DNA from: Saccharomyces paradoxus | Taxonomy: Eukaryota; Ascomycota; Saccharomycetes; Saccharomycetales; Saccharomycetaceae | Direction: 5' to 3' | Length of the DNA stretch: 64,000 bases | NCBI RefSeq assembly: GCF_002079055.1 | Contig: NC_047500.1 | Span: forward strand, 124,001-188,000 | Part shown: positions 10,926 to 20,109 of the stretch, piece by piece | How positions within the stretch are numbered: the first letter of the stretch is position 1 | Layout of the letters: every line of letters starts with the position of its first letter | The notes under the pieces: generated by a model | Database searches by the model: none | What the model saw: only the letters and a program-made list of their open reading frames with translations | What the model was told of the DNA's origin: nothing | Made by a program: the position numbers and the translations under genes

Positions 10926-11126
10926 GTGTCTGTAATTCTACGGAAAAGTAAACAAAAAAACTGTAATTGCATAACGAGCAATTTATATACAATACACATA
11001 GAAAGACTTTCGCTCCGATGTCCGAACTGCCATTGTCATTGGAGAAAATCCTTATGTGGAGTGGAGTTGCCTGCAGGTTATTTTCAGAGAAAACGTGGTT
11101 ACAAAAAGGGACCAGATTCGCCCTAG
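10926..11126 (+). other. BSC4-syntenic frame without ATG; probably not a functional gene here
   Basis: S. cerevisiae BSC4 is a de novo gene of about 131 codons lying between ALP1 and LYP1 (established knowledge; length recalled). Here the corresponding frame reads SVILRKSKQKN..CITSN.YTIHI, close to the Bsc4 N-terminus I remember (SIVLRKSNKKNKNCITSKFYTIHI). Its first codon is GTG rather than ATG, and it ends after 66 codons. A second Bsc4-like stretch (LCQTFQRRD, like LCQALKRRD) lies further on in another frame at about 11140-11180, also without an ATG. The sequence is therefore homologous at DNA level but not an intact gene. It could be transcribed non-coding DNA, or less likely a decayed gene. 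Confidence 0.7.
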
Positions 11127-11193
11127 CTTACAGCTCGCTTGAATCATCTTTATGCCAGACCTTTCAACGCCGCGACCCCAAAAACATAAATGC

Positions 11194-11200
11194 TGAGTCA
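11194..11200. promoter_or_regulatory. Gcn4-type site TGAGTCA
   Basis: TGAGTCA is the exact near-palindromic Gcn4 consensus. It lies between two divergent amino-acid permease genes, where general amino-acid control is plausible. Sequence match only; it also sits inside the BSC4-equivalent region. Confidence 0.5.
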
Positions 11201-11845
11201 CCATGGTGCTGGGCGCTGTCGCTGTCGCGCTGTTCCTTTCCGAGAAAAGCACGGCAACAACAACAGTCCATATGACCAAAAAAAAAATAACCGCAAATGG
11301 CAGTGAAATGCAATTATCATTGTATACGAAAGCCAAATCCTTTTAACAACTGTGTTTTTGTGCTATAACCTACACTCCAGTGCAAGCATTAAAAACGAGC
11401 AAGGATACCGTCCGTACAGTATATTAAACTTACATGGGTGCGCAACGACCTAGAATATGTCATAATTGTGGAAAGATTCAGTAGTGCACACCACTTTTCT
11501 TCAATACCCGGAACGTAGTGGGGTAAAAAGAGGCTGCACCCTACCCCAGAAACGTACGCAGCAAGCGAGAGCGCCGATGACTGATCTCCCTTCTCGCTGG
11601 AAAAAGAAACTAGCGACTGTGTGCATTTTTTTCGCAAAAGCTGAAAAAAAAAATGCAAAAAGTACCCGAAATCCATGGGAAATTTTGCAAATAATTGATG
11701 ATCGGTATTGAGCACTTTTGTTAGGTTGCTATTTAACAAGGACACGGAAGAGAACTGGAAAAAAAGCGACCCATCTGGTATTTATTTACACAAACAAAGC
11801 AAAGAGACTGGACCACCTGCAACAGTAACGCAATACATCATACAT

Positions 11846-13684
11846 ATGGGCAGGCTTAGTAATATAATAACGTCCAATAAATGGGAAGAGAAACAAACCA
11901 ACTTTGGGGAGCAGAGCATACGGGAGTTACCGGAAGACCAGATAGAACATGAGATGGAGGTGATAGATACAAGTAATAAGACGACCCCGTACTCTATCGA
12001 CGAGAAACAGTACAATATAAAGAAAAAGCATGGGTTATTGGAAGGTGACGCAATTGCTGATGTAAATTCGGTGACTAATTCATTGACAAGGTCCCAAATT
12101 GTCTCTCACCAGCCGGATGTTGACGAAGAGGATGAAGAAGAGGCCCATTATGAAGATAAACATGTGAAGAGGGCCTTGAAACAAAGACACATCGGTATGA
12201 TTGCACTGGGTGGTACAATCGGTACTGGTCTTTTCGTTGGTATCTCCACCCCCTTGAGTAATGCTGGCCCTGTGGGATCCCTGATCGCTTATATATTCAT
12301 GGGTACCGTGGTCTACTTCGTTACTCAGTCACTTGGTGAAATGGCTACATTTATCCCCGTGACGTCATCTATCACTGTCTTCTCGAAAAGATTCTTATCA
12401 CCTGCATTCGGTGTTTCCAATGGCTACATGTACTGGTTCAATTGGGCTATCACTTATGCTGTGGAGGTCTCTGTCATCGGCCAAGTTATTGAGTATTGGA
12501 CAGATAAAGTCCCATTAGGGGCCTGGATTGCGATATTTTGGGTACTTATTACCTTGATGAATTTCTTTCCTGTCAAGGTTTATGGTGAATTTGAGTTCTG
12601 GGTGGCGTCCGTTAAAGTTTTAGCCATTATGGGTTACTTGATATACGCTTTGGTTATTGTCTGTGGTGGGTCCCACCAGGGTCCCATCGGTTTCAGGTAC
12701 TGGAGAAATCCAGGCGCCTGGGGACCAGGCATCATCTCCAGTAACAAAAATGAGGGCCGCTTTCTCGGTTGGGTTTCCTCTTTGATCAATGCTGCATTTA
12801 CGTACCAAGGTACTGAACTAGTCGGGATCACCGCTGGTGAAGCCGCCAACCCAAGAAAGACAGTTCCAAGAGCTATCAACAAAGTCGTCTTTAGAATTGT
12901 ACTATTTTATATTATGTCTTTGTTCTTCATTGGTCTACTGGTTCCATACAACGAACCCCGTCTATCTGCTAGTTCCGCAGTCATTGCGTCATCCCCCTTC
13001 GTCATTTCCATTCAAAACGCTGGTACTTATGCTCTTCCGGACATTTTCAACGCTGTGGTCTTGATCACGGTCATATCTGCTGCTAATTCTAATGTTTACG
13101 TTGGCTCCCGTGTTCTGTACTCCCTAGCCCAAACCGGTAACGCGCCAAAGCAATTTGGATACGTCACCAAACAGGGTGTTCCATACCTAGGAGTTTTATG
13201 CACTGCTGCATTGGGTCTTTTGGCTTTCTTGGTTGTCAACAACAATGCGAATACCGCATTCAACTGGTTGATCAACATTTCCACATTGGCTGGGTTATGC
13301 GCCTGGTTGTTCATATCTTTGGCACATATCAGATTCATGCAAGCTTTGAAGCAGCGTGGTATTTCTCGTGATGATTTGCCCTTCAAGGCTAAGTTAATGC
13401 CTTATGGTGCTTATTACGCTTCCTTTTTTGTTACTGTCATCATATTCATCCAAGGGTTCCAGGCGTTCTGTCCGTTCAAAGTCGCTGAGTTTTTCACCTC
13501 TTACATCTCCTTGATTCTTTTGGCCGTCGTGTTCATTGGTTGCCAGATATATTACAAATGTAGATTTATTTGGAAACTAGAAGATATTGACATCGATTCC
13601 GACAGAAGAGAAATCGAAGCCATCATATGGGAAGACGATGAGCCAAAGAATTTATGGGAGAAATTCTGGGCCGCTGTTGCATAG
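11846..13684 (+). CDS. LYP1: Lyp1, lysine permease
   Basis: Lyp1 imports lysine across the plasma membrane (yeast amino-acid transporter branch of the APC superfamily). The 612-residue protein (611 recalled for S. cerevisiae) has a long acidic cytosolic N-tail of about 110 residues with Lys and Glu/Asp clusters, which in the family serves ubiquitin-dependent turnover. The signature [21 protein letters not shown] follows near residue 112, then about 12 membrane segments and a C-tail ending FWAAVA. I chose the ATG at 11846 ([13 protein letters not shown]), matching the known start; the open frame upstream begins at TTG. Bases 12683-12843 are identical to part of ALP1. Confidence 0.96.
   Translation: MGRLSNIITSNKWEEKQTNFGEQSIRELPEDQIEHEMEVIDTSNKTTPYSIDEKQYNIKKKHGLLEGDAIADVNSVTNSLTRSQIVSHQPDVDEEDEEEAHYEDKHVKRALKQRHIGMIALGGTIGTGLFVGISTPLSNAGPVGSLIAYIFMGTVVYFVTQSLGEMATFIPVTSSITVFSKRFLSPAFGVSNGYMYWFNWAITYAVEVSVIGQVIEYWTDKVPLGAWIAIFWVLITLMNFFPVKVYGEFEFWVASVKVLAIMGYLIYALVIVCGGSHQGPIGFRYWRNPGAWGPGIISSNKNEGRFLGWVSSLINAAFTYQGTELVGITAGEAANPRKTVPRAINKVVFRIVLFYIMSLFFIGLLVPYNEPRLSASSAVIASSPFVISIQNAGTYALPDIFNAVVLITVISAANSNVYVGSRVLYSLAQTGNAPKQFGYVTKQGVPYLGVLCTAALGLLAFLVVNNNANTAFNWLINISTLAGLCAWLFISLAHIRFMQALKQRGISRDDLPFKAKLMPYGAYYASFFVTVIIFIQGFQAFCPFKVAEFFTSYISLILLAVVFIGCQIYYKCRFIWKLEDIDIDSDRREIEAIIWEDDEPKNLWEKFWAAVA
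12683..12843 (+). repeat. 161-bp tract identical to ALP1 10011-10171 (inverted)
   Basis: This is the partner of the ALP1 block: 161 of 161 bases match after reverse complementing, with abrupt divergence at both edges. Confidence 0.93.
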
Positions 13685-14168
13685 TCATAAAAGCTTTTAC
13701 ATGCCATCGAGATAGAAAAAAGACGTTTCATTACTTAAAATGGCTCTGGGAATATTTTAAGGGAGTTGCCTTCACTTTATATATAATGTCACCGCTTATT
13801 ATTCACTCTTTATAATATGTCACATCATAACGTAGCCATTTTCACCTTCAGGGCAACTGTATCATTCAGGTCTATTAAATAAGTTCTACATCTTTACATA
13901 CTGACAAGCATTAATAGACCAGGTCATTTTAAACGATACGTTCAACTGTTGTCATTTTCGTGTTCTGGCATTGAAACAAAAGAACCCTACCAAAAAATTC
14001 GGTAGAGAAGATCGAGCAGTATAGGATTTTATACTGAAGACCCTTCATTTTTTTAAACGTAACTTCTATATTAAGAAAATCCCTGGACCCTACTGGAAAT
14101 CTTTAATTAGCTTATCATCTTCTTTCATTGTGAGCGTTCGTTTTTATTAAGAATCCGTTCTCATCATT
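13685..14168. promoter_or_regulatory. LYP1 3' region and PIK1 promoter
   Basis: This gap of 484 bases lies between two plus-strand genes. AT-rich sequence at 13770-13830 (TTATATATAATG) fits LYP1 3'-end signals. The rest should hold the PIK1 promoter, with T-rich runs near 14045 and 14145. I see no factor site I would name, and no RNA gene. Confidence 0.45.
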
Positions 14169-17100
14169 ATGCATAAAGCATCCAGTTCAAAGAAAAGCTT
14201 TGATGATACCATTGAACTAAAAAAAAATGAACAGTTACTGAAACTGATTAACTCTAGTGAATTCACTCTTCACAATTGTGTGGAGTTGCTATGCAAGCAT
14301 TCCGAGAATATTGGTATTCATTACTATTTATGTCAGAAATTGGCCACATTTCCTCACAGCGAACTACAGTTCTATATACCTCAACTAGTACAGGTACTGG
14401 TCACCATGGAGACAGAGTCAATGGCTTTAGAAGATTTGCTATTAAGGTTGAGAGCGGAGAATCCTCATTTTGCACTACTGACATTTTGGCAGTTACAGGC
14501 GTTATTAACGGATTTATCTACTGACCCCGCTTCTTATGGTTTCCAAGTGGCTAGGAGAGTCTTAAACAACTTACAAACCAATCTTTTCAATACGAACTCC
14601 GGTAACGATAAAAATGTTAAAATACATGAAAACGTTGCACCTGCCTTAGTTCTTTCCTCTATGATTATGTCGGCAATAGCATTGCCACAATTAAGCGAAG
14701 TCACCAAGCCATTGGTGGAATCTCAAGGTGGAAGACAAAAAGCTTTTGTTTTCAAATTGGCTAGAAGTGCAATGAAGGATTTCACCAAAAACATGACCCT
14801 GAAAAACACCCTACTAAACAAGAAAACCTCCAGATCCAAAAGAGTCAATTCAAACCGCAGCTCAACTCCAACTTCTCCGATAGATTTAATAGATCCAATA
14901 AAAACTAAAGAAGATGCATCATTTAGGAAATCCAGACATAGTGAGGTAAAATTGGATTTCGACATCGTAGATGATATAGGTAACCAAGTCTTTGAAGAGC
15001 GAATCTCATCCTCAATCATACTGCCAAAACGCAAGCCCAAGTTTTTGGATAATTCGTACGTCCATAGAACGTATGATGGCAAAAATATCAACAGGGATGA
15101 AACCATCTTGAAAACCGGAAAAACTATAGATGGAAAAATAAGTGATTACGTTTCTTCAAAGGGATTTAATGATGAAAATGCTAACAATGTCGATGAAACT
15201 GGTGGAGAAACGGAGGAGGACACGGACGCTCTAAACTCCGACCAATTCACCAGTTCTATGCCAGATCTGCATAATATTCAACCAAGGCTATCTTCTGCTT
15301 CGTTTGCTTCTTTGGAGGGAACACCCAAATTAAACAGGACTAATTCCCAACCCCTTTCACGCCAAGCAGTCAAAAAAGGTAAAAAGGCGAACTCCTCTTT
15401 GAGTCAAGAGATTGACTTGACTCAGCTATCGACTACTTCAAAAATTAAAATGTTAAAAGCAAATTATTTTCGTTGTGAGACACAATTTGCCATTGCACTA
15501 GAAACAATATCTCAAAGGTTAGCTCGAGTACCGACAGAAGCCAGATTGAGTGCCTTGCGCGCAGAGTTATTTCTATTAAATAGAGACCTACCAGCAGAAG
15601 TGGATATCCCGACTTTATTACCACCAAATAAAAAAGGAAAGTTGCATAAATTAGTGACTATTACTGCTAATGAAGCACAGGTTTTGAACTCTGCAGAAAA
15701 AGTTCCATATTTACTTCTGATAGAATACTTGAGGGACGAATTTGATTTTGATCCAACAAGCGAAACCAATGAAAGGCTATTAAAGAAGATCAATAGTAAC
15801 CAAGGAGGCTTAATATTTGATTTGAATTATATGAATAGAAAGGACAACGATAACAAAAATGAGAGTACTCTTGCTAGCATAAGCACTCGATCTTCAGTAT
15901 ATGATAACAGCACGTTTAACAACAGAATATCCCGTAATGAAAATTTATCCGATACTTCAAGGAATGATTCGGCCTCTACAGCCCAAGTTAGAACTGAAGT
16001 TAATAAAGAGGAAGATTTGGGTGATATGTCAATGGTAAAAGTCAAAAACAGAACTGATGATGAGGCGTATAGAAATGCTTTAGTATTACAGAGTGCTGCA
16101 AGTGTTCCAATTTTATCTGATGATAGTCAAGACAGAAGCCCAGAGTTGAACTTTGGTTCGAACTTAGATGAAGTACTCATTGAGAATGGAATTAATAGCA
16201 AAAAAATCCATAGTCAAACTGACGCTTTAGCAGACCAGATGAGAGTTTCAGCTGTTATGTTAGCGCAATTAGATAAGTCGCCACAGCAGTTATCAGAAAG
16301 TACAAAACAGATTCGCGCCCAAATTATTTCATCAATGAAGGAGGTGCAGGATAAATTTGGTTATCATGATTTGGAAGCCCTTCATGGGATGGCAGGTGAG
16401 AGAAAATTGGAAAACGATCTAATGACAGGTGGTATCGATACTTCATATCTGGGTGAGGATTGGGCCACAAAGAAAGAGCGGATACGAAAAACTTCAGAGT
16501 ATGGCCACTTCGAAAACTGGGATTTATGTTCTGTAATCGCTAAGACGGGTGATGATTTGAGACAGGAGGCATTTGCATACCAGATGATTCAAGCAATGGC
16601 CAATATTTGGGTTAAAGAAAAAGTTGACGTTTGGGTTAAAAGAATGAAAATTTTAATTACTAGTGCAAATACGGGACTTGTGGAGACCATCACAAATGCT
16701 ATGTCCGTGCATAGTATTAAGAAGGCCTTAACCAAAAAAATGATCGAAGATGCGGAACTGGATGACAAGGGTGGTATTGCCTCTCTGAATGATCACTTCC
16801 TTAGAGCTTTTGGTAATCCAAATGGTTTTAAGTATAGAAGAGCACAGGACAACTTTGCTTCCTCGTTAGCCGCATATTCTGTCATTTGCTATCTCTTGCA
16901 GGTTAAAGATAGACACAACGGTAATATTATGATCGATAACGAGGGCCATGTAAGTCACATCGACTTTGGGTTTATGCTATCGAATTCACCTGGCTCAGTG
17001 GGGTTTGAAGCTGCACCGTTTAAACTGACTTACGAATATGTTGAACTGCTAGGAGGAGTAGAAGGGGAAGCTTTTAAAAAGTTTGTTGAACTGACGAAAA

Positions 17101-17357
17101 GTTCATTTAAAGCTTTGAGAAAGTATGCTGATCAAATTGTATCAATGTGTGAGATCATGCAAAAGGACAACATGCAGCCTTGTTTCGATGCTGGCGAACA
17201 AACGAGTGTACAACTACGACAAAGGTTCCAATTGGACCTGTCAGAAAAAGAAGTTGATGACTTCGTAGAAAACTTTTTGATAGGCAAATCTTTGGGTAGT
17301 ATTTACACCAGAATATATGACCAATTTCAACTTATCACGCAGGGTATATATAGTTGA
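14169..17357 (+). CDS. PIK1: Pik1, phosphatidylinositol 4-kinase
   Basis: Pik1 makes PI4P at the Golgi (and in the nucleus), an essential step for secretion. The 1062-residue protein (about 1066 recalled for S. cerevisiae) has an N-terminal helical lipid-kinase-unique region of about 1-130 and a segment near 130-170 that in the family binds the activator Frq1. A long Ser/Asn-rich linker follows, with a basic patch near 217 (KKTSRSKR). The C-terminal PI3/4-kinase domain spans about 770-1055. Catalytic-loop DRHNGN is at 914-919 and the metal-binding DFG at 932-934 (HIDFGF). The nucleotide-binding region includes AKTGDDLRQE near 790-800. All key residues are present. PI4P from Pik1 is one of the recruiters of Sec2, which is also in this window. 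Confidence 0.97.
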   Translation: MHKASSSKKSFDDTIELKKNEQLLKLINSSEFTLHNCVELLCKHSENIGIHYYLCQKLATFPHSELQFYIPQLVQVLVTMETESMALEDLLLRLRAENPHFALLTFWQLQALLTDLSTDPASYGFQVARRVLNNLQTNLFNTNSGNDKNVKIHENVAPALVLSSMIMSAIALPQLSEVTKPLVESQGGRQKAFVFKLARSAMKDFTKNMTLKNTLLNKKTSRSKRVNSNRSSTPTSPIDLIDPIKTKEDASFRKSRHSEVKLDFDIVDDIGNQVFEERISSSIILPKRKPKFLDNSYVHRTYDGKNINRDETILKTGKTIDGKISDYVSSKGFNDENANNVDETGGETEEDTDALNSDQFTSSMPDLHNIQPRLSSASFASLEGTPKLNRTNSQPLSRQAVKKGKKANSSLSQEIDLTQLSTTSKIKMLKANYFRCETQFAIALETISQRLARVPTEARLSALRAELFLLNRDLPAEVDIPTLLPPNKKGKLHKLVTITANEAQVLNSAEKVPYLLLIEYLRDEFDFDPTSETNERLLKKINSNQGGLIFDLNYMNRKDNDNKNESTLASISTRSSVYDNSTFNNRISRNENLSDTSRNDSASTAQVRTEVNKEEDLGDMSMVKVKNRTDDEAYRNALVLQSAASVPILSDDSQDRSPELNFGSNLDEVLIENGINSKKIHSQTDALADQMRVSAVMLAQLDKSPQQLSESTKQIRAQIISSMKEVQDKFGYHDLEALHGMAGERKLENDLMTGGIDTSYLGEDWATKKERIRKTSEYGHFENWDLCSVIAKTGDDLRQEAFAYQMIQAMANIWVKEKVDVWVKRMKILITSANTGLVETITNAMSVHSIKKALTKKMIEDAELDDKGGIASLNDHFLRAFGNPNGFKYRRAQDNFASSLAAYSVICYLLQVKDRHNGNIMIDNEGHVSHIDFGFMLSNSPGSVGFEAAPFKLTYEYVELLGGVEGEAFKKFVELTKSSFKALRKYADQIVSMCEIMQKDNMQPCFDAGEQTSVQLRQRFQLDLSEKEVDDFVENFLIGKSLGSIYTRIYDQFQLITQGIYS

Positions 17358-17380
17358 TGAAGGAATTCGAGTTAAAAGAA

Positions 17381-17412
17381 TATATATATTTATTTATGCC
17401 GAGAACAATAAA
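17381..17412 (+). terminator. PIK1 3'-end signals
   Basis: A TATATATAT efficiency-type element (from 17381) is followed by AATAAA (17407-17412) within 60 bases of the PIK1 stop, the usual yeast polyadenylation layout. The gap to the convergent IST1 is only 137 bases, so the two 3' regions must be close or overlap. Confidence 0.5.
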
Positions 17413-17494
17413 ACATTTAACTCAGCAAATGCAAGGTAAAAGAATGAGAGTAAAATAAACATATGATTAGTTAAGTATACATATAAATTCCTTA

Positions 17495-18494
17495 TTATCT
17501 GCGTAAAGCATCGAAGCGTTTCTTTAACTCGTCCAGTTCATCATTTTCCTGCTCTTTTTTAGTCTTTCTTTTTGTGGTTTTCTTTTCTGATTGCTTTTTG
17601 TCGGTTACTTCATTTTTGATATCTTTTGGAATCTTAAGTTCGTTGTTTATATTTTCGCTATTCTGTCTAGGCTTTTTAATAGTGATAGGGTGTTTAGCAT
17701 CTGCATTGTCATTATCATCATTATCTAAGGCTAGGATAGGCCTCTCTTCGTCGTTATCTTTGACATTTCCTGAGGGGCCATTGAAGTCTGACGAAACGTT
17801 AGAAGATGACGAAGACAAGGGATTGTCCAATTTGCTATATGGCACATCGTACGTCTTCGCGATTTCCTTCAAATACAGATCAACTAGTTCTTCTTCTGGC
17901 ACTGAGGGAGAGCATTTTTGCATGATCTTATCAGGAACATCGATGTGATCCGTTATGACTCCATTAACGAACTCTGCGTTTAATTTCCAAGCCATTAAAT
18001 CTTTCAATTGACTAAGTTCCTTGACTTCATCAACATAAAGAATGGCATAGATTAAGGACCTGAGAGCTTCGTTGATGCCATCTTCCATGTGCTCCTTGAC
18101 AAGCTGTTCCTCGGTAGAAATATCATTTATTACCTGCACTCTAGCCAATAGTAATTCACAATAGAGTTCCAATATCTCTAATAGCTCAATATGCATATCA
18201 TCATGAATCAGCGTCTCAACACGATAATGCGCCTTCTGTTCTTTATTTGTTAATAGCAACTGTGCGACCTGTCTCCGGGACTGCTTGGCAATCGCTTGTT
18301 GCTTATCTTGTGCATATCTTAGCCTTTGAATACACATTTTCAAGCATGTTTTAAGCTTGATCTATAACAATAATTTGGATGATAGTTGAACCCTTCATTG
18401 GTTAGTAAACTCTAGATCTCCTGCATATTTGAAGCTGTTCAAAGGTTGTTATAAAGTATAAACATACATTAAACGGAATTATTGAAGGAGCCAT
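17495..18494 (-). CDS. IST1: Ist1, ESCRT-III-associated regulator of Vps4 (spliced)
   Basis: Ist1 has the ESCRT-III core fold and controls Vps4 recruitment in multivesicular-body sorting. The coding sequence is two exons: 18494-18468 (nine codons, MAPSIIPFN) and 18361-17495. The 106-base intron has GTATGT at 18467-18462, TACTAAC at 18407-18401 and ends TAG at 18362. Splicing yields MAPSIIPFNIKLKTCLKM, in register with the recalled S. cerevisiae start MAPSMIPPTVKLRTFLKM, and a 297-residue protein (298 recalled). The helical Ist1 domain covers about 10-190. The tail is acidic, then Lys-rich, with a terminal LDELKKRFDALRR, which fits a MIT-interacting motif. Exon 2 has an internal ATG at 18337, so a search ignoring the intron would start the gene too late. 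Confidence 0.92.
18362..18467 (-). other. IST1 intron (106 nt)
   Basis: The donor is GTATGT, the branch site is the consensus TACTAAC, and the acceptor is TAG about 40 bases after the branch adenosine (18402). The intron falls in phase 0. If retained, the first in-frame stop is the TAA inside TACTAAC. Confidence 0.9.
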
Positions 18495-18768
18495 TTTTGA
18501 TTTGTCTTATTCTCTTATCTACTTGTCTGTTTTAACTAGTTCTGATTAGCTGAAACCAATATTATAATTTTCACACCCTTTGGAAGATCGAAAAGGCGTT
18601 TTTTTTAAAAACAGAACAATAGAATTCGAAATGCCGATTCAGTCAATTATAAAAGTATATAAAATGCTGTAAGCGCATAAGCAGCCAATATAAACGTACA
18701 TCTGAGTCTAGGTATATATGTGTGTGAAGCGGGGAAGCGTAAAACAAAAAATATTCTAATTATGGTTA

Positions 18769-19821
18769 TTAGATGACCATATCAACGGGATATCTTAACT
18801 CGTCATGTTGGCCCTTGATGTCATATTCACTTAATCCCACAATGCCCCCAAACTTTAAAAATCTATCAAAACGTTTCAATCGTAAATCATCAACTTTCTT
18901 AACCATATCTGGCCAATAAATTTCATGTTTATACTTGAAATCCAAAAGACCATTGTATAGAGCATCTAGCTGAGATGGCTCTATGTGATTTTCAAATGGT
19001 TCGTCGAATATGGCCTTCGCCTTAGTGGCAGGGTCAAGGAATGGATACATCATTTTCAAGAAAGCCCACGCAAACCATGGGATATTAATCAAGACACATT
19101 TAGCTAACCTTTCAGGATAATGATCTTGCATGACGTTCAAACACATCCTAGCAATAGAAATGGGTGGAGCTTTATCAGTGATTATACCTGGTTCTTTATA
19201 GCTTTTGAAATCTACTAAGACCGTGATCTTTTCCACGCCTTGAGGAGCTACAGTTACTGCAGTCTCCATCATGTAAATCAATTGTTGGACTTGTCTAAAG
19301 GAAGATTCTGTATTCTGACGACCATTTTTCATGTAATATAGAGGTCTTTTAGCGTTATCAAAACCCAAAATAACTTCTTTACCAGTTTCGTTCTCAACGG
19401 CAACTTTTTCTGCAGTGAGAGGTTCTTTATCTTCTTTGCCATGTGTAAGTCCAATTTCTCTCCTCCACACCAAGGTTTTGGTCAGGCCTTTTATAGCATT
19501 CGCGGTGTTCCATTTATTGGCTCTTAGATACCTTAAGAAACACTCTCTAGAAAGCCAAAATTTTTCCCAATCACTCAAGGGTCTCGCATTGGCATGTGTC
19601 CCATTATCAAGGTCACTGAGGTTTTCTGGCAATTCCAGGCTATCATCCTGGAAATGTCCCAAGACAGCTCTATATTTTTCATTTTGATCTTCGGAGATTG
19701 ATTCTAGTGGAGCTGCGTTACCATACTTGGCAGGAGGGTCCAAGAATATCTTATCACATGGAATAAGTTTCTCCTTAGGCACAGCAGGCGTATGATCCCG
19801 TTTTCTTGAAAAAAGACCCAT
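18769..19821 (-). CDS. PDR17: Pdr17, Sec14-like phosphatidylinositol transfer protein
   Basis: Pdr17 (Sfh4) is a CRAL-TRIO lipid-transfer protein of the Sec14 family, linked to phosphatidylserine decarboxylation by Psd2, phospholipid metabolism and drug resistance. The 350-residue protein (same length as recalled) has an N-terminal CRAL-TRIO helical part of about 80-130 (FLRYLRANKWNTANAIKGL) and a lipid-binding fold of about 140-310 with the hydrophobic gate region (CVLINIPWFAWAFLKMMYPFLDP). There is no signal peptide or membrane span. I saw no TCCGNGGA Pdr1/Pdr3 element upstream. Confidence 0.95.
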   Translation of the reverse strand: MGLFSRKRDHTPAVPKEKLIPCDKIFLDPPAKYGNAAPLESISEDQNEKYRAVLGHFQDDSLELPENLSDLDNGTHANARPLSDWEKFWLSRECFLRYLRANKWNTANAIKGLTKTLVWRREIGLTHGKEDKEPLTAEKVAVENETGKEVILGFDNAKRPLYYMKNGRQNTESSFRQVQQLIYMMETAVTVAPQGVEKITVLVDFKSYKEPGIITDKAPPISIARMCLNVMQDHYPERLAKCVLINIPWFAWAFLKMMYPFLDPATKAKAIFDEPFENHIEPSQLDALYNGLLDFKYKHEIYWPDMVKKVDDLRLKRFDRFLKFGGIVGLSEYDIKGQHDELRYPVDMVI

Positions 19822-20109
19822 TGTTGTCGTTCTCTTTGTGCCTTCTTTGTGTGATTTTCCAGGGTCTTTTTTTTAAAAAAAATCGTGTAAATTAAAATCT
19901 ATTTTAAAGCGTGATTTTTCCCACAAATTTTAATCCCTCTATTGTTCTTTTTCCACTCAATCTGGAACAAAGAGAAAAATAAGAAGAAAAAGCAAATACG
20001 GAATGTATGACGTGGGAATAAAAGTATATAAATATTTAACAAATTGGCTGTTGATAATAGGAATGCGTATATGTAAATTAAATTCTCTCTTCGATCTCTT
20101 TGATTAAGA

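Larger units (their letters stand above)
10889..11845. promoter_or_regulatory. Divergent ALP1-LYP1 intergenic region including the BSC4-equivalent locus
   Basis: This gap of 957 bases has promoters for both permeases at its ends. It contains an exact Gcn4 site (11194-11200) and, at 10926-11126, a reading frame related to the start of S. cerevisiae Bsc4. An open extension upstream of LYP1 from 11708 begins at TTG and is not taken as coding. I see no ATG-initiated gene with family support. Confidence 0.6.

Noticed and set aside
11708-11845. Open N-terminal extension of LYP1
   Set aside because: It begins at TTG; the known Lyp1 start MGR is at an ATG at 11846.
17574-17948. 124-codon plus-strand frame opposite IST1
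   Set aside because: It is antisense to the acidic and Ser-rich part of IST1 and corresponds to a dubious S. cerevisiae ORF by position. No codon or family support.
19822-20109. Pdr1/Pdr3 element upstream of PDR17
   Set aside because: I looked for TCCGNGGA and found none.
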